64,000 nt of DNA. It comes from Blepharisma stoltei (taxonomy: Eukaryota; Ciliophora; Heterotrichea; Heterotrichida; Blepharismidae). The stretch's first letter is position 1, and each line of letters begins with the position of its first letter. The stretch is from assembly GCA_914767885.1 (NCBI GenBank), contig CAJZBQ010000001.1, positions 496,001-560,000 on the forward strand. The letters run 5' to 3'. Both the position numbers and the translations under genes were made by a program. Shown one piece after another: positions 10,691-22,197 of the stretch. A model generated the notes under the pieces. It saw nothing but the letters and a program-made list of their open reading frames with translations, ran no database searches and was not told the DNA's origin.

Positions 10691-11827
10691 TTAACCTAAA
10701 CTTTTCCTCTCATAAGGGCTGTAAGAATTTCCCAGATCCATAGAGTTAGATCTTGAAAAAAGCCCTTTTCTTGCTTCAAACTGCTTTAATTGTTTCACAA
10801 ACCCTTGGTTTGGCTCTACCACAAATCTTTGCTTTTTCAAGTATTCCGCGCTTTGCTCAAATGAAATATCATACTCTTTCATCAAAAACATCGCAACAAT
10901 GGTAGCACTCCTCGAAACTCCTTGGGCGCAGTGAACTAAAACTGCTGTTTGGCCTCCAGCTTCATTTATTTGTTTAGCTTCTTCTATGAATTTGAACGCT
11001 TTATGAAAGTGATAGCTTATTTTTTCTTTTGCATTGTCTTCTACAAAAACTCTACAATACTTAACACCTTGGCCTTTAAAAGCATTTTTTACATTTCGCG
11101 TTGCGTTTATAATATGGGTGATGTTTAATATCTTTATGACATCATAATTTTCAGCATGAAAATGGCTACCCAAATATAGTTCTGGAACCGATATTGATTG
11201 ACCTTGGCTGCTTAATAACTCCTCGATTTGGATAACTAACTTGGGAGTAGCAAATACCTTATATTGGGTTTATTTGCAGCATGTCTCCTTAAGTTGGAGA
11301 AAAAAATTGGAGGAGTTCCCAGGCATTCTCCCCAGCCCAGACCGATCAATATTGGTTCCTGGGCTATACAAAAACTTTGGAATAATTTCATTTGGGTACC
11401 CGCACGATATCATCGGATATAGAGGAACGCCTGACCCTTCCGTTAAAAAAGGATATCTATTTAAAAATTCTTCATATTCCTCGTCAAACAAGTAAAGTTC
11501 TCTGCACTTATGTGACTTTAGCAAAATTTCCAGATTTTTGGCTATAGTAGAATTTTCTGAATCGCTCCCTATTACAATGCAATACCTTCTTAGTTTCTGT
11601 AATGCATTGTTTTGAGGATATAACAAGCGCAAATCGCTCAAAGAAAAATTTGAGGTGAAAGGATGCTGGATAGGAATATGCAGGCTTTCTTTAAAGTGCT
11701 TAATTTCGAATTTTTCTTTTGAGCGGATGTCGAATATGATTAAAGACTTTCTGAAATTCTGAGTCAGGTTGAAGAGGAACTTTTCTTTATGATTTTTCAA
11801 ATCTTCTATGTCTTCTGGACTCTGCAT
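10691..11827 (-). CDS. Rhodanese plus dual-specificity phosphatase (MKP-like), split by an IES
   Basis: N-terminal rhodanese-like domain (residues about 15-125, FDIRSKEKFEIKHFKESLHI) without a clear catalytic Cys, then a dual-specificity phosphatase domain with the signature HCAQGVSRSAT. This order is that of MAP-kinase phosphatases, which dephosphorylate MAPK Thr/Tyr residues; the inactive rhodanese part usually binds the kinase. The IES at 11175-11368 interrupts the phosphatase start. Its removal joins NEIIPKFLY to LGSHFHAENYDV, the normal opening of the domain. ATG at 11827, TAA/TAG rule holds. Active enzyme is likely once the insert is removed. Confidence 0.85.
11175..11368. mobile_element. 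Foldback IES of the TAGCCCAGG family
   Basis: About 192 bp with TA at both ends and long imperfect inverted ends. The ends (read inward) are TATAGCCCAGGAACCAATAT and TATAGTTCTGGAACCGATAT. It cuts the phosphatase domain, and precise removal restores the frame. The tip is related to the foldback element at 39783. Confidence 0.8.
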
Positions 11828-12018
11828 AATGGCTTTATTAAATTTAATATCTTTTTCGACTGTTTAATATTAACTTTTAAAAAAAATCAGAAACTGATAA
11901 TTTATATTCCAAACTATAAAACTTCATCATAATTAATAAGCAGTCAGTATCAACTAAATAAAGGAAAAATGGATCTAATAAAAGAAGTTATTCAAAAATA
12001 AGCCAAAGTCAAGAAATC

Positions 12019-12767
12019 TAACTCCCATCTCTTTAAATTGGAACAAAAAATTCTGTTCCAATCTAAAGGGGGTTTAATTTTTTTTTTTTTTAAAATAATC
12101 AATATAAAATTTTTTATAAAAAAAAAATTTCAAAAATTTATCGAATTAAATTAATAAATTTTTGTTTAATAAAATGCTATTTACTCTTTATCCTTTAAAA
12201 CAAAGCAAGATATAACTAAATTTTCATTATTAGTTAATACGCCACTATTAATCGGTATCAAAATTATTTACACAAAAATTATTATTTTTATTGATAAAAA
12301 AAAATTAGAAAAAAAAATTTAGAAAATTTATCGATCAAAGTGCTAATTTTGTTTAAATGAGATGTTATTTATACTCTATTCTTTAAAATAAAGCAACAAA
12401 TAAGTAAGTTTTAAAAATTTTATAAAGAATCCGCATTGAATTTTATATCAAAACTATTTAAATAAAAAATATCATTTTTATCAACAAAAAAAAAAAATTT
12501 TTTTAAAATTTAGCAATTAAGGATAATAAATTCATTTAAATAAGATCCTCTTTATACTCTCTTCTTTAAACAAGAGCAAGCTTTAACTAAATTTTAAATT
12601 TTAGTTAAGAAGAAACATTTAAATTATATCAAAACTTTTTATATAAAAATTATATATAATTTTTTATTATAAAATTAAATTTTGTTCCAAATTTAAAGGG
12701 GGTTAATTTACCAAAAAAAGTGGAAATTTTACCTATATTTTGTTCCAATTTAAAGGGGGGGGAGTAA
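12019..12767 (+). mobile_element. MITE-C with internal tandem repeats (intergenic)
   Basis: 749 bp between TAA repeats. Left end: CTCCC, then CTCTTTAAATTGGAACAAAA and an inverted partner. Right end: two direct copies of TTTGTTCCAATTTAAAGG with G-runs. The core has three diverged tandem units of about 185 bp; each carries a TATCCTTTAAA-like or CTTCTTTAAA-like block (near 12190, 12377 and 12560) followed by AAGCAA or GAGCAA. Same architecture as MITE-A and B. Confidence 0.85.
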
Positions 12768-12943
12768 GAGAATTGATTAATATAATTTTTAGCCAAGATT
12801 AGTTTAAAATATTTATTTTAAATTTATATTTAATAGAGACTGCTTACTATTCTAAATTGGATAAATTTGATATTTTTGCTTACAATTAAGAATCCTATAA
12901 TCTAAAAAAATCAAATTAGAAAATGTAGTTAAATTAAATAAAC

Positions 12944-14317
12944 CTAAGCCATCTCAATAGAGTTCTTCCAAAATATTGCTCCAAACACCAGTTTGCAGAA
13001 TAGATTGATAACCGAAACTGCAACAGTAAATCTTTTCACTCCATCACTCCCATCTCCAGTTCCACTGACCCAATTCTAAATACTGTTTACGCTCATATTT
13101 AAATAAAGCCAAATCAGGTCATAAACCTCTGACGCAAGGATTGCCAAAAAGATGATTTTATATTTAGGACCTGAACCGACTCCAGTATAGTAATAATATA
13201 AAGCTAAAATTCCAATAGTAAGCTAAATGCCATTTACATTGAAAAAGTCTGGCCTGAGAAACATTATTAAAACTGAAAATAGAAGAAGCAAATAAGTAGA
13301 CATTTGGGTAGCGAAAGACCATTTTATGTTGCCTATATAAAGCTTGCCTAAAGTTTTTTCTTTAAATTCGTCCATTTTTGCTGAAAATTGAAGTTCTGCT
13401 TCTTTGAATTTAGGATTTAAAAGAAGCCAGTCAGGCCCTATATTTTTTCCTAAAGCACTGTGCAATTCATTATAATATTTTTCCATTTCCAGCAATTCTG
13501 TTTTATCCTCATTTATAATGTCTTCAAACTGCTTAATAATTCCTTCAAGATAAAGTGGCAAATTGTGAATCCATTGGAGAGCAAGCTGAATGGTCCCTGA
13601 AATCCTGTCTCCTGGCTTTTTTCCTCTCAATTCCAAAGTATCTTCATGTAGCTGCTGATCAAATAACGCATTAAATGGCACTGCTACTTCTCCTAAGAAA
13701 GTAGTAGGGTTGCCTCTGTCAGTATCAAAAACTTCAACTGAGATATCTTCAGTCCCTTGAGTCACATAAAATGAAAATGTTTCATTCCAAGTAGGATTTG
13801 AAGGGTTTGGAACAGGCTGGGTTGTAATCTCTTGGTTTTCACAAGACACTCTTACAAGTGGTGCTCTATTTCCTGTTAGGCCGCCAGCTTTTAATCCTTC
13901 TGCTTTTTTAACAGTCACTGTTAAGACGTTTTGCTGGGTTTTTCCTTGGTTAGCTTTGGCCTCGATATATTGGCGCCTGGTATCAGATAATTTTTTCGTA
14001 TTTTCCATGATGCTGTTTTTCAAAACGTCAACTCTAGATTTAATTAAGGTTTCTGCCTGGTAATAGCCTTGCGCAAATTCATCTAAAGTTAGCTCTGAAT
14101 TTTGATCTTTATCTAAAGATTTAAATATTTCGGTGAGCAAGACTTCATTAAATGGTTTTCCACTTTTCTTCGTTAAATATGCATGGAGTTCTTCGAAAGT
14201 AAGCTGCTTGTCGTCATTTGCGTCAATTTCCCTAAACTGGCTTTTAAGTTTGCTAATACGATCTTCCATTGAAGGGCTTGATCCTCGCAAATCTGATTCT
14301 ATGCTGGCTCCACTCAT
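12944..14317 (-). CDS. EF-hand, C2-domain membrane protein with two 15-nt introns
   Basis: Calcium-responsive membrane protein. Order: two EF-hands (DANDDKQLTFEE and DKDQNSELTLDE, residues about 30-85), a short coiled region, a C2 domain (about 130-240), then a C-terminal region with several hydrophobic segments. This order recalls reticulon- or multiple-C2-type tethering proteins, but no exact family was matched. The frame apparently stops at 13225. That TAG is the end of a 15-nt intron (13223-13237), and a second intron lies at 13076-13090. With both removed the protein runs on to TAG 12944 through LTIGILALYYYYTGVG. All three exons join in frame. Confidence 0.85.
13076..13090 (-). other. 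15-nt intron
   Basis: GTAAACAGTATTTAG on the minus strand; also ends in an in-frame TAG. Removal joins YLNMS to NWVSGTGDG. Confidence 0.88.
13223..13237 (-). other. 15-nt intron
   Basis: GTAAATGGCATTTAG on the minus strand. Contains an in-frame TAG; its removal continues the EF-hand/C2 protein. Confidence 0.88.
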
Positions 14318-14535
14318 ATTTTTATTAATTTTAATTTAATTTTTAGAGTCTCTATTTGGCTGCTGAAAAATTAGAAAATTCGAAGCAAAATCTTTTTTAT
14401 AGGATAAAGATGCAAGTTTAGGAATTTCATTGCTTACTATATAAAGGGAAATCTTTATTATTCTTTTTTATATAAGTAGAATTATATATTGGCAATTAAA
14501 TATATTAGCTGTAAAGTTACATTATATAAAAAGAA

Positions 14536-15655
14536 ATGGGAACCTGCCAAATGCAAATCCATGAATTAAAAGATGCCCTAATCATTTGCCATCCAGCAAA
14601 TAAATTTGATGACATGAAAAAAAACCCGGAGTCCTTATTGAAAACAGTGGTTATAGAGTCTAAGCTACTTTCACCAGAAAAAGACCCAGAATTCAAGCAT
14701 ATCCAAACATTTTTTGAACTCCACAGAAATAAAATTCATACTGAAGTGGCTTATTATTACCAAAAAATAATCAACAGTAACGAAATAGAAATCTCTGAGA
14801 TATTCTAAATTCTATTGATTTGCCTATAATCTCTGATCTGTTGCCCTTTTGATGGAATGATAGTAGATTATATTAAAATATGCATCCTCGCTCTTTTTTC
14901 TTGAGGGCATTTCATGTGACAACTTTATTTGGTACTGGAGATCTCATCGCTTTAAATCTCTATCTGGTCAAAATGACTTTGGCATGCGAAGTGCTTGTAA
15001 GCAAAATAATAAGGATGAATTAGCCTATTCAGCTTAGAGAGATATAAATTTTAAATTTCATCCTCTGAGATCAAGGCAAACCAAATATTTAAGCTTGCTA
15101 CTTCCTTACTGCCTTCATATAAGTCATTTGAATTTATGGAATACTGAGCTTGAGAAAAGAGGAGTTCGATATATAACTAAAGTTCTTCATAATATTCCAA
15201 ACTTAGTAGAGCTTAGTATTGAAGAAAATAATATAGATGAAGAAGGAATTGAATATTTTTCAAAAGGATTAGAAACTCTTAAGTCATTAAAAGTACTTTC
15301 TATAAGCAGAAATCGGATTGGTCTCAAAGGAGCTTTAGGCTTATCCAATGCATTTTCCTCACTCCGGAAACTTGAAATGATATATCTAGACAACACAGAA
15401 ATCACGTCAGAGCAGCTTTCAATCCTCAGCCAAGGTCTTAATAATCTTATAGACCTCAAAAAGCTCAGCCTGTCTTTCAATTTACTTGACAATAATGGCA
15501 TAAATGTTTTAAGGAGAATGTTTGACATTTTGAAAATCCTCAATGAAGTCAATTTAATAGGAAACAATATAAGTGAAACTGAAGTAGAGGGTCCATGATT
15601 TTTGATCAGATATACTTTTGGCAGTTTATTGGGAAAATTGTTGATTTTTTTATAG
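14536..15655 (+). CDS. Leucine-rich-repeat protein, frame broken
   Basis: C-terminal half (from about 15080) holds at least four LRRs of the ribonuclease-inhibitor type (LVELSIEENNIDEEGIEYFS, then LKVLSISRNRIGLKGALGLS), used for protein binding. The N-terminal ORF from ATG 14536 stops at TAA 14806. Removing a TA-bounded 73 bp (14806-14878) joins ISEIF to YASSLFFLEG in the LRR frame. One TAG at 15035-15037 remains unexplained, perhaps another very short IES. If not, this is a pseudogene. TGA at 15596 is read as Trp, giving a stop at 15653. Confidence 0.55.
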
Positions 15656-15845
15656 CTTTTGAAATTTAAAGGTTTTTTTTTTCCCAAGCAAATACCATAA
15701 TACGAAAACATTTCGATCAAAATAGCATGTAGCCGAAGTAGAACTTTTGTTACAAGATTATATACATATAAATATAAATGTGTGAGCGGGATAGATTAGT
15801 TTTTTATTTGAATAATTTTCATAAGAAATTAAGATTTATGGTTTT

Positions 15846-16268
15846 CTAGAAAGGGCTTATGACTTCAGGTGCAATTGCTGAGCCAACAAATAAGCTATAG
15901 AGCAAGGTGTTCTTTATCTTAGGTCTGATCCCACGAGAAAGGCATAAAACTAAGATTGTGCCTGATACAAAGGTAAGAGTTCTCCTCCCTAAACTGTAGT
16001 CTCTTAAAAGTTCTGCTCTCTTTTCTCTTATAACGGATAAATCGCCTAGCCATTCTGGTTTATATGTTTGATATAAAGCTTTAACATCCTCTTTTTCCTG
16101 TTTATAAAATTTAGAACCTTGCTCAAATGCAGATCCAAGTGCAGATTTTAAAGAAGCCCCTGCTTTGTCTGCTTCAGATTTCACCCAAACTCTTGAACTA
16201 GCTATGCTGCTGCGTAATGAAGACTTCCATGATTCCAAAGTTTCTTTAAATGGATCCAATACTCCCAT
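15846..16268 (-). CDS. Small protein with C-terminal membrane segment
   Basis: 140 residues, ATG to TAG. An amphipathic helical N-terminal part (WKSSLRSSIASSRVWVKSEA) is followed by a hydrophobic stretch (LTFVSGTILVLCLSRGI) and a second weak one. Basic and helical, it could sit in a mitochondrial or ER membrane. It recalls apolipoprotein-like MICOS proteins in size and pattern, but there is no firm match. Confidence 0.6.
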   Translation of the reverse strand: MGVLDPFKETLESWKSSLRSSIASSRVWVKSEADKAGASLKSALGSAFEQGSKFYKQEKEDVKALYQTYKPEWLGDLSVIREKRAELLRDYSLGRRTLTFVSGTILVLCLSRGIRPKIKNTLLYSLFVGSAIAPEVISPF

Positions 16269-16546
16269 ATTTTATATAAATAATATCACATTCGTCTTTT
16301 CTAGTAATTTTCTGAGTGGGAATTAATTTCCCCTTATTATTATCTCTCTCATTTATTAAGCCTTATTCCTCCTTTCCCTTGCCTACATTTTTCAGAAGAT
16401 TCCCTTTTAAAATTTAATAATTTTTGATGTGGTGCAAATAGGACAATAAAAATAAAACTAATTGTTCAAAAAAGAATATAAGATTTGAGTTCAAACCTAG
16501 CCAAATGCTAAAGATAAGCTTAAAAAATAAATTATGAGTTAATATT

Positions 16547-16792
16547 ATGGGGAATTGTTGCAGGCAACAGGTAGAAGTAATCAATATTTAGATTGAGCCA
16601 CCAGAGTGCAATTCCAACAAAGCTCCTAAGCGAAATGTTTCTAATTTTACTTTTGCGAAATCACGGTATTCTTCAGAGTCAACTTTAAAGTTGCCACCTA
16701 CTTTTTCAGACCCTGTACTTTTTACAGCCGAGCCGAATGACAATTCTCGTGAGATTTTTGATCAAATTCAAGAAATCCCTGATGAAGATTAA
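16547..16792 (+). CDS. Small MGNCC-type, probably acylated protein with one intron
   Basis: Too short for simple ORF calls because a 15-nt intron (16577-16591) carries a TAG. Spliced product is 76 residues and begins MGNCCRQQVEIEPPECNSNK. Gly2 with following Cys residues is the classic context for N-myristoylation plus palmitoylation, so membrane anchoring is likely. The rest is polar, Ser/Pro/Asp-rich and probably disordered, ending EIPDED. No family recognised. Confidence 0.7.
16577..16591 (+). other. 15-nt intron
   Basis: GTAATCAATATTTAG inside the MGNCC gene; removal keeps the frame. Confidence 0.82.
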
Positions 16793-16913
16793 AAGCCTAG
16801 TCATTTTGATTAATTAAATTTCTGAAAATTGCTGATTTTTGTGTCATATTTTTAAGCTCATATTTAAGTTTCTTCACCAGCTAACATTTTTAATATTTAA
16901 ATAAAAGGCTAAG

Positions 16914-18149
16914 TTAGTTATACTTTCCTGGAAGAACACTTTGGGACATTGTTGAAATCTTATAAAATGAGCTTCTTTCGCTAAAAAGATGTGTAAATAA
17001 GAAGAAAACTGCTACTTGTATCAGAGATAAACCAATAATTACCACCTTAGTTCTCAGATAAGTAGCAAAAAGTCACGAGACAAATACCACGATAGGTAAT
17101 GACAGCAAGTAAACAGAGCCTAAAACTGCAAAATAAATAACAAAAGATTTTATCTTTTGGCTTCCATTTGTATAAAGATCACTTATAAGGTAGAGAAACC
17201 AGATCAGCATCCCAATGCGGAAAGTGATTAGCAAATAACCAGGAATTCCTTCATAATCACTAAATTTGTAATAGCTATCATCAGTAATTCTCCCAAGCCC
17301 AATAATTAGCAGATTAACAAGCACTACAAGTAAACACACTGGGATATAAATATCTGGATGAGGGAAATCTTTCTCCTTAATTGTCCACCCATTTGCCATA
17401 AGAATCAGCTCAATTGTAATTAGCATTGTTGCTAGCAATTCAAAAGCTTGCGAAAAAAAATCAAAAACAGACAGGCCTCTACCATTATAAGAATAAATCC
17501 AGTAATGAATAATTTGGCAGAATATTCCTGAAAATTGTGAGCCTATTGCAATATTAAAAATAACTAGATTTGTCTCTAAATCATCAGTTTTTCTGAACAT
17601 TCTGATTAATCTGATCATGTTTCCTGATAAAGTAAGTAGATAGATAATAAGAAGTATAGGATAAAAATAGTCCAGACCTTTACGTTCTACTGAGAACTCA
17701 GATCCATCTGAATTTAGGAGATGCATTTCTATCCTGATCTTTTGTTTTTCTTTCAATAGGTTATCACAGTCTGAAATTGCGAAATATCATACATGAGGTC
17801 TACGACTCTGTGATATCGAGCCTGTGATCTGAGCTGACCATTCCCCATTTGTGGGGATAGAAACCTGCTTATCTCTTTTGGCTGCCTTAAGCTTTGTTTG
17901 GCAATCATCAGTATTAAGCGCATCATCCCAGTTATCATCTAAATAAACAGTCGTCAATAAATTTACGTTTGCAGGGTATGTTTGATTTAATACTTTTAAA
18001 AACTTGGCCTTGATTTCCCATTCTCCACGTCCGACATCACAGGCAAACTTTGTCACGTATTTCCAATTATTTTCTGGGGTCAAAGTGATAGTATTTGTAA
18101 TCAACTTCCCAAATGCTGTGGCTAATAAGAGAAGCAAAATAAGTTGCAT
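16914..18149 (-). CDS. GPR180/TMEM145-like seven-transmembrane receptor
   Basis: Signal peptide (MQLILLLLLATAFG) at the chosen ATG 18149; an upstream ATG at 18170 would only lengthen the leader. Next comes a lumenal domain of about 130 residues, then seven hydrophobic segments. The transmembrane part matches the intimal-thickness-receptor or GOST type: DYFYPILLIIYLLTLSGN, FFSQAFELLATMLITIELIL and ANGWTIKEKD. Such proteins sit in Golgi or plasma membrane. Two TGA codons are read as Trp (in RPHVWYFAIS and VFVSWLFATY). The gene ends with TAA at 16914. Confidence 0.78.
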
Positions 18150-18297
18150 TTTTAAAGAAAAAAATATCATTATTTCGAAAATATGGAAAATCAAGGAATT
18201 CCAAATTTACTTTTGGTGGTAAATATGAAAGATAAATATTATTAACTATGAAGCCAGCATAATAGAAATTAATAGTAAATTCAATCAAAATTGCCCC

Positions 18298-18945
18298 TCA
18301 GTGCTTGTAGTAAAAGTTTTTTGTTGCTTGTTTTAGCCTCAGTCTTCTTTCGTGAAGCGTTGCGCTTATGTTTCCTACATCCTCACTATAATCGTTTGAG
18401 GAATTTCTAAACTGTGGAGAACTCAACCTATTATCGAACTCTTTTGAGCGGAATACGGGTCTCGACATCGATTTATTTGTCGCTTTTCAAATAAAATCAG
18501 TATTGGATACTGATCCTCTAGTATATTTTAATTTCTTCAAATCCATAGTCAAATTATCGATTGCTGTCTGCTGAAATGAATTTTTAAATCTTAATTCTTT
18601 ATTCATTTTTGCCAATTTTCTATTTTCGTCTTTGTATTTGTTTAGCTCGGCTCTTAAAGAATTTCTTTCTTCTTCAATATACTTTAGCTGCTTAAGAAGG
18701 GAATCGCTTGAGGGAGAATTGAAAGAAATTCCTTCGAGATTTAAGGATTTATTTGGAGATTCTAAATCTGGGAGATACTTAAAACTTTGCTTTACTCGGT
18801 TGTCAGATTGTGGGGAGATTGCTGACTTAGGAGCTGAAGGAGTCTTGCTTAGAGGGCTCTTTGCAGCAGTTCTGGGTGTGCTGGATTCTAGTATAAGTTC
18901 TAAGTCCTTTCGGTGGAAGTTGAAGGCAAGATGGTCCTTTTTCAT
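18298..18945 (-). CDS. Coiled-coil protein, 3' end unresolved
   Basis: ATG at 18945. N-terminal Ser/Pro-rich region (TPRTAAKSPLSKTPSAPKSA), then a coiled coil around residues 80-140 (LLKQLKYIEEERNSLRAELN). One TGA read as Trp at 18487 continues the protein through RPVFRSKEFDNRLSSPQFRN. The next TGA is at 18298. If it too is Trp, the frame stays open to about 18067 and overlaps the start of the receptor gene on the same strand. A normal TAA/TAG end is missing, so either an IES or intron hides it or this TGA is a real stop. Confidence 0.6.
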
Positions 18946-19264
18946 TTTATAAGGAGCAGTTTAATGCAAAATTATAATAAAAATCATTAATTTTTAAATA
19001 ATACTCTTGATATTATATAATAAGTCATTCTATGCTTTATAGATAGAGATAAACAATAGATCAATAATATTTGCTTAATTTTACTTCTAGATTTAAGTTT
19101 TTATCGATATTTATTTGTTCTGGAGCGAAATCATTTTTAATAAACTTATAAATTAATAGAAAACTTCATAAGAAATATTTGTACTTTTTCGTAATCCTCA
19201 TATTATCAACTTTTTTTTCTCCAGACAAATTGCCTAAAGCTGGCTGATTTAATTATGATATAAA

Positions 19265-21559
19265 ATGGTTGACTCAATAGGAAAGAAAATAGTTGCTTTG
19301 GTAAGTATATTTGCTGCAGTCTATGCAGTATTTTCCCTTTTCGGTCCTCCTTCTCCAGAGCAAAATATAAGGAAATCATATTTTCGAGCTGACTTTAATC
19401 GGAATACCACGAATGATTCTGAATTTGAAAAGAATTATACTTCACAGTTTGTACCGAAGTATTTGACTGAGCTTTATAAAGGAGATTGGAAAGTGAGAGA
19501 AGAAAATGCAGTTTTAAGTGGCATGACGAGTACAGAAGGTATTGTATATTTCCACATTGGAAAGGATGATTCGAAAGAAATCAAAGAATATAAGATATAT
19601 CTTTTTGATGGGATCTGGGAAAGCAATAGCTTATATAAGCTTACCTTTCACAAAGCAAAATTCGACACAGACAAGAAATCTCTAACTATGAGCGAAAAAA
19701 ATTTTTTTTGTTCGCTCACCGAGGTGTTTAACTTTTTCTTTTTTAAAATTTATAATAAATTTTATTGGATTTTTTTTTCAAAATTCAAAATAAATCCAAT
19801 TTTTAAAAATTAGAAGTGAAAATTAATTTAATTTGCAAAATTTATGTTTTAAATATCAAGCTGTTTAAAATAAAACAGAATTAGCTAGAGATTTCATTAT
19901 AATAATTATCACTTATATATCAAAGTTTTTTTTTCATAAGAAATTTTTATATTAGAAAAATTTTTGTTCGCTCACTAAGGGTGGATTTTTTGGGATTTTT
20001 CCAATGGTTTTGTTCGCTCACAGAGGGGGGAGTAAGCAGTGACTCGTGCGTTATAAAAACCGACCAAAAAGACATCGAGCTTACCAAATGTGCCTGTGAA
20101 AGCTCATTCGAGTTCTCAACAGATAAAAACAATTTATTCAAAATTCGTGGAACAGTGAGAAGTGAAGAGTGCGGACTTGATATAAAATTATCATTACATG
20201 AATTTACCAGCTCAGAAAAGCAGGAGCCAGTCGTGACTTATAGTTTCATTATTTCTTGCGGGTCAGTATTTTTGATTTTTTGCTTCGCTAGGCACACTCA
20301 AGACTGTGTGTCTGAAAATGTAGCCAAGAAGACTTCTCTGTGAATGTTGGGGATGCAGGCGACGATTGATTTGTTCTTTTGCTTGTATCATTGTCACATG
20401 GCAGTGACTTATGAAGTTTCTTTTGATTATTTAATGCTAGCATCTTTTTGGTGTTTTGCAGTTTTTATGATAATACAAGGAAGGCTGACTTTATTGGTCT
20501 GGAAGGCCCAGAATCCAGATTTGTACGCAGAAGGATTGGAAAATTTTAGAAGGCACTACAGTGGGTTCCAGACCAAATTTTTACTGATGATAATATCATC
20601 TGTAATAGTTGCAGTGATTTTTGATTTCTTGTTTTACTATTGGGTTCTCCTTATCCACAGCTTTTTCATTCCTCAAATAATTCTCAACGCAAAGCATGGA
20701 TACAAATATTCCATCAAAACCCCTATTTTGGCTATAATGTTCATCTCAAGGCTAAGCATTGTTTTATATTTCTTTGGGTGTCCAGCCAACTTTTTAGCTA
20801 TTTCTCCAAATTTGGAACTCTGCGCAATCATCACTGGCTATTTATCCTTGCAATTAGCTATTCTTCTTACTCCCCCCCCCCCCTCCGTGAGCGAACAAAA
20901 CCATTAGAAAAATCGCCATTTTTTGACCAAAAACCCACCCTCCGTGAGTGAACAAAAATTATTTTAATAGAAAAAATTTTTAATGGAAAAAAATTTTGAT
21001 ATATAAGTGATAATTAGTATAATGAAATCTAGAGCTAATTCTGTTTAATTTTAAACAAATTGCGTTTTAAAAAAACATAAATTTTGCAAATTAAATTAAT
21101 ATTTGCTTCCCAATTTTTGCAAATTAGGATTTTTTTAAATTTCGAAAAAAATATTTTTTATAAAATTTATATATATAAATTTTTTTTAAAAAAAAAAATT
21201 AACCCCCCTCCGTGAGCGAACAAAATTTTTTTGTTCGCTCACGGAGGGGGGGGGGGGGAGTTATGCAAAATACTAAAATAGGGCCTCGTTTCTTTGTACC
21301 AAGGTTTTTACGGCCCAAAATATACAGCTACTATAGAAGTCTGGAAGAAGAAAAAGAAATTGAAGAAAACACTGACTGCATCATCTGTATGACTCCACTG
21401 AATCTACAAGGAAAAGACCTTGAAGGAACCGTGAATAGGTCAAAAACCATGCATACTCCATGTGGACATAAATTCCATGAAGACTGTTTGATGAACTGGA
21501 TGGTGATCAAGATGGAATGTCCTACTTGTCGAGCTGTTCTCCCTGTACTTGAAGAATAA
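19265..21559 (+). CDS. Multi-pass membrane RING-type E3 ubiquitin ligase, split by two IESs
   Basis: One gene in three parts. An N-terminal membrane anchor and lumenal domain, then a multi-helix membrane region ([20 protein letters not shown] onward), then a C-terminal RING finger (CIICMTP...[15 protein letters not shown]...CPTC). The layout recalls Tul1/Dsc-type ligases of Golgi and endosome membranes, which ubiquitinate membrane proteins. MITE-A copies at 19683-20035 and 20867-21263 cut the frame; removal gives DKKSLSSDSCVI and QLAILLMQNTKIG with no frame change. TGA at 20341 is read as Trp. Start is ATG 19265. Confidence 0.85.
19683..20035 (+). mobile_element. MITE-A copy 2 (IES in RING ligase gene)
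   Basis: TAA-flanked, forward orientation, diverged ends (CTATGAGCG at left). Removal restores the exon in frame. Confidence 0.9.
20867..21263 (-). mobile_element. MITE-A copy 3 (IES in RING ligase gene, reverse)
   Basis: TTA-flanked, near-consensus copy in reverse orientation. Removal joins the last membrane helix to the RING-bearing tail in frame. Confidence 0.93.
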
Positions 21560-21612
21560 ATGAGCTATTGATAAATATCTTATGTAAAAATGGTGATTTT
21601 ATTATTAAATTT

Positions 21613-22197
21613 ATGAAGATACTTATTTTCCTAAGTCTTGCTTGTTTTGGACTAGCCCTCATAAATCACGCTGTAGTCACAAACAAAGTGTTCTTTGATA
21701 TCACTATAGATGGTGAAGAAGTAGGCAGAATCACAATGGGACTCTATGGAAAAGCTGTGCCTAAGACTGTTGAAAATTTCAGAGGTCTCTGCACAGGAGA
21801 GTTTGGATTGAACGCAGACTTAGTCCCAATGCATTATAAGGGATCAATTTTACACAGAGTAATCCCTGATTTTATCATCCAAGGAGGAGACTATATCAAA
21901 GGAGATGGCACAGGTGGTGAAAGTATTTATGGCAAAAAGTTTATGGATGAGAATTTTGATCTATCCCATGAAGTTCCTTATCTTCTGTCGATGTCAAACT
22001 CAGGACCAAACTCCAATGCTTCTCAATTTTTCATTACTTTAGATGCGACTACTTGGCTAGATTTTAAACACGTGGTGTTTGGGGAAGTATTAGATGGAGT
22101 TGACGTTCTGAAAAAGATTGCAGCTGTTGGATCTCAGGCAGGAAGGACTTCAAAGGTCGTAATGATCAAAAATTCAGGAGAACTTAAAATGAATTAA
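21613..22197 (+). CDS. Secretory-pathway cyclophilin (peptidyl-prolyl isomerase)
   Basis: Catalyses proline cis-trans isomerisation during protein folding. ATG 21613 gives a signal peptide ([20 protein letters not shown]), pointing to the ER or secretion; an upstream TTG is ignored. The fold is complete: [20 protein letters not shown], the active-site Arg in [22 protein letters not shown], and the Trp of [11 protein letters not shown] that contacts cyclosporin in relatives. No C-terminal KDEL. Starts 50 bp past the RING ligase stop, same strand. Confidence 0.95.
   Translation: MKILIFLSLACFGLALINHAVVTNKVFFDITIDGEEVGRITMGLYGKAVPKTVENFRGLCTGEFGLNADLVPMHYKGSILHRVIPDFIIQGGDYIKGDGTGGESIYGKKFMDENFDLSHEVPYLLSMSNSGPNSNASQFFITLDATTWLDFKHVVFGEVLDGVDVLKKIAAVGSQAGRTSKVVMIKNSGELKMN

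Noticed and set aside
19300-19330. GTAAGT...GCAG as an intron at the start of the RING ligase gene
   Set aside because: 19 nt, not the 15-16 seen elsewhere, and the in-frame reading through it gives a good membrane anchor.
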